Source of the DNA: Rhodospirillaceae bacterium
GTDB taxonomy: Bacteria; Pseudomonadota; Alphaproteobacteria; SP197
DNA length: 6,399 nucleotides
Direction: 5' to 3'
Assembly (NCBI GenBank): GCA_018700655.1
Contig: JABIUG010000334.1
Span: forward strand, 1-6,399
The translations under genes were made by a program, and so were the position numbers. Of this stretch, positions 6,065 through 6,399 are shown in pieces. Numbering within the stretch: the first letter of the stretch is position 1; each line of letters opens with the position of its first letter. The notes beneath the pieces are model-generated. The model was not told where the DNA came from, did no database searches, and saw only the letters and a program-made list of their open reading frames with translations.

Positions 6065-6399
6065 AACTCGCGCTGCTGGTGACCGGCGCCTATGGCACCG
6101 GCAAGACTTCCGTGGTCGAGGAGCTCGCCCAACGGCTCGAAGACGCCAGCCTCTCCTATGGCGCGATCGGTCTCGACTGGCTGATGTGGTTCGACGCCGG
6201 TCTTGCTGATGAACAACAGGAGCAGGTGTTTCTCGCCAATCTCGCGACCGTCACCGGCAACTACGTCCATGCCGGGGCCGAGCGGCTCCTGCTCGCCGGT
6301 GCTGTCGCCGACCAGGCCAGCCTGGACGCGATCCGCGGTGTCCTGCCCATGCCACTGCATGTCGTCCGGCTAATCCTGCCGCTCGCCCGGATCGAAGCA
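6061..6399 (+). CDS. P-loop NTPase/kinase-like protein of unknown function, N-terminal part (3' end outside window)
   Basis: The frame is open from 6061 to the right edge, giving 113 residues. It starts MKLALLVTGAYGTGKTS, a first beta strand leading into a Walker A loop (GAYGTGKT, 9-16, with K15). Then come a helix VVEELAQRLEDA (18-29), a strand ending YGAIGLDWLMWF (33-44), a helix NLATVTGNYVHAGAERLL (60-77), the strand LLLAGAV (76-82), and VVRLILPLARIEA at the edge (101-113). The order resembles small-molecule kinases (adenylylsulfate-kinase-like or zeta-toxin-like folds), in which an acidic residue after strand 2 (here D39) binds substrate. I recall similar uncharacterised 'ATP-binding' proteins but no known function. 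The TTG start shares TTGA with the prmA stop. The next possible start (GTG at 6079) would remove the first strand, so TTG is preferred. It is probably the third gene of a uvrD-prmA operon. Confidence 0.72.
   Translation, partial: MKLALLVTGAYGTGKTSVVEELAQRLEDASLSYGAIGLDWLMWFDAGLADEQQEQVFLANLATVTGNYVHAGAERLLLAGAVADQASLDAIRGVLPMPLHVVRLILPLARIEA

Overview
The window looks like a chromosomal segment of a GC-rich proteobacterium, most likely an alphaproteobacterium. The reasons are the strongly GC-biased third codon positions, the style of the UvrD/PcrA and PrmA proteins, and a ClC transporter whose sequence style I associate from memory with alphaproteobacteria. This assignment rests on recall, not on a search. 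I see no mobile element, CRISPR array, tRNA or rRNA. Coding density is high and the genes are mostly housekeeping or membrane functions.

Layout. (1) Positions 1-645, minus strand: the N-terminal 215 residues of an AsmA-family membrane-anchored periplasmic protein. It starts with GTG and runs off the left edge. (2) Positions 646-805: a divergent intergenic region with three short palindromes, the best being a 7-bp dyad with a 3-nt spacer. (3) Positions 806-994, plus strand: a probable 62-residue small protein that opens with a VIDLNEYRR segment followed by Asp and Arg blocks. (4) Positions 1057-2808, plus: a ClC-family anion transporter with two C-terminal CBS domains. It keeps the gating glutamate but lacks the inner proton glutamate and the central tyrosine of the E. 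coli antiporter. (5) Positions 2809-2918: a spacer with two small hairpins and no T-tract. (6) Positions 2919-5186, plus: a UvrD/PcrA superfamily 1 DNA helicase with all core motifs and a C-terminal Tudor-like module. (7) Positions 5183-6064, plus: prmA, ribosomal protein L11 methyltransferase, overlapping uvrD by 4 nt. (8) From 6061 to the right edge, plus: the start of an uncharacterised P-loop NTPase/kinase-like protein, whose TTG start overlaps the prmA stop by 4 nt.

How the genes relate. The helicase, methyltransferase and P-loop gene are chained by two 4-nt stop/start overlaps (ATGA, then TTGA), so they very likely form one translationally coupled operon. The small protein and the ClC gene may share a transcript (62-nt gap). 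The asmA-like gene is transcribed away from them. The points most worth a second look are the altered ion-pathway residues of the ClC protein, the unknown P-loop protein, the small acidic/basic ORF and the dyad cluster between the divergent genes. I do not see convincing evidence for an undescribed multi-gene system here.
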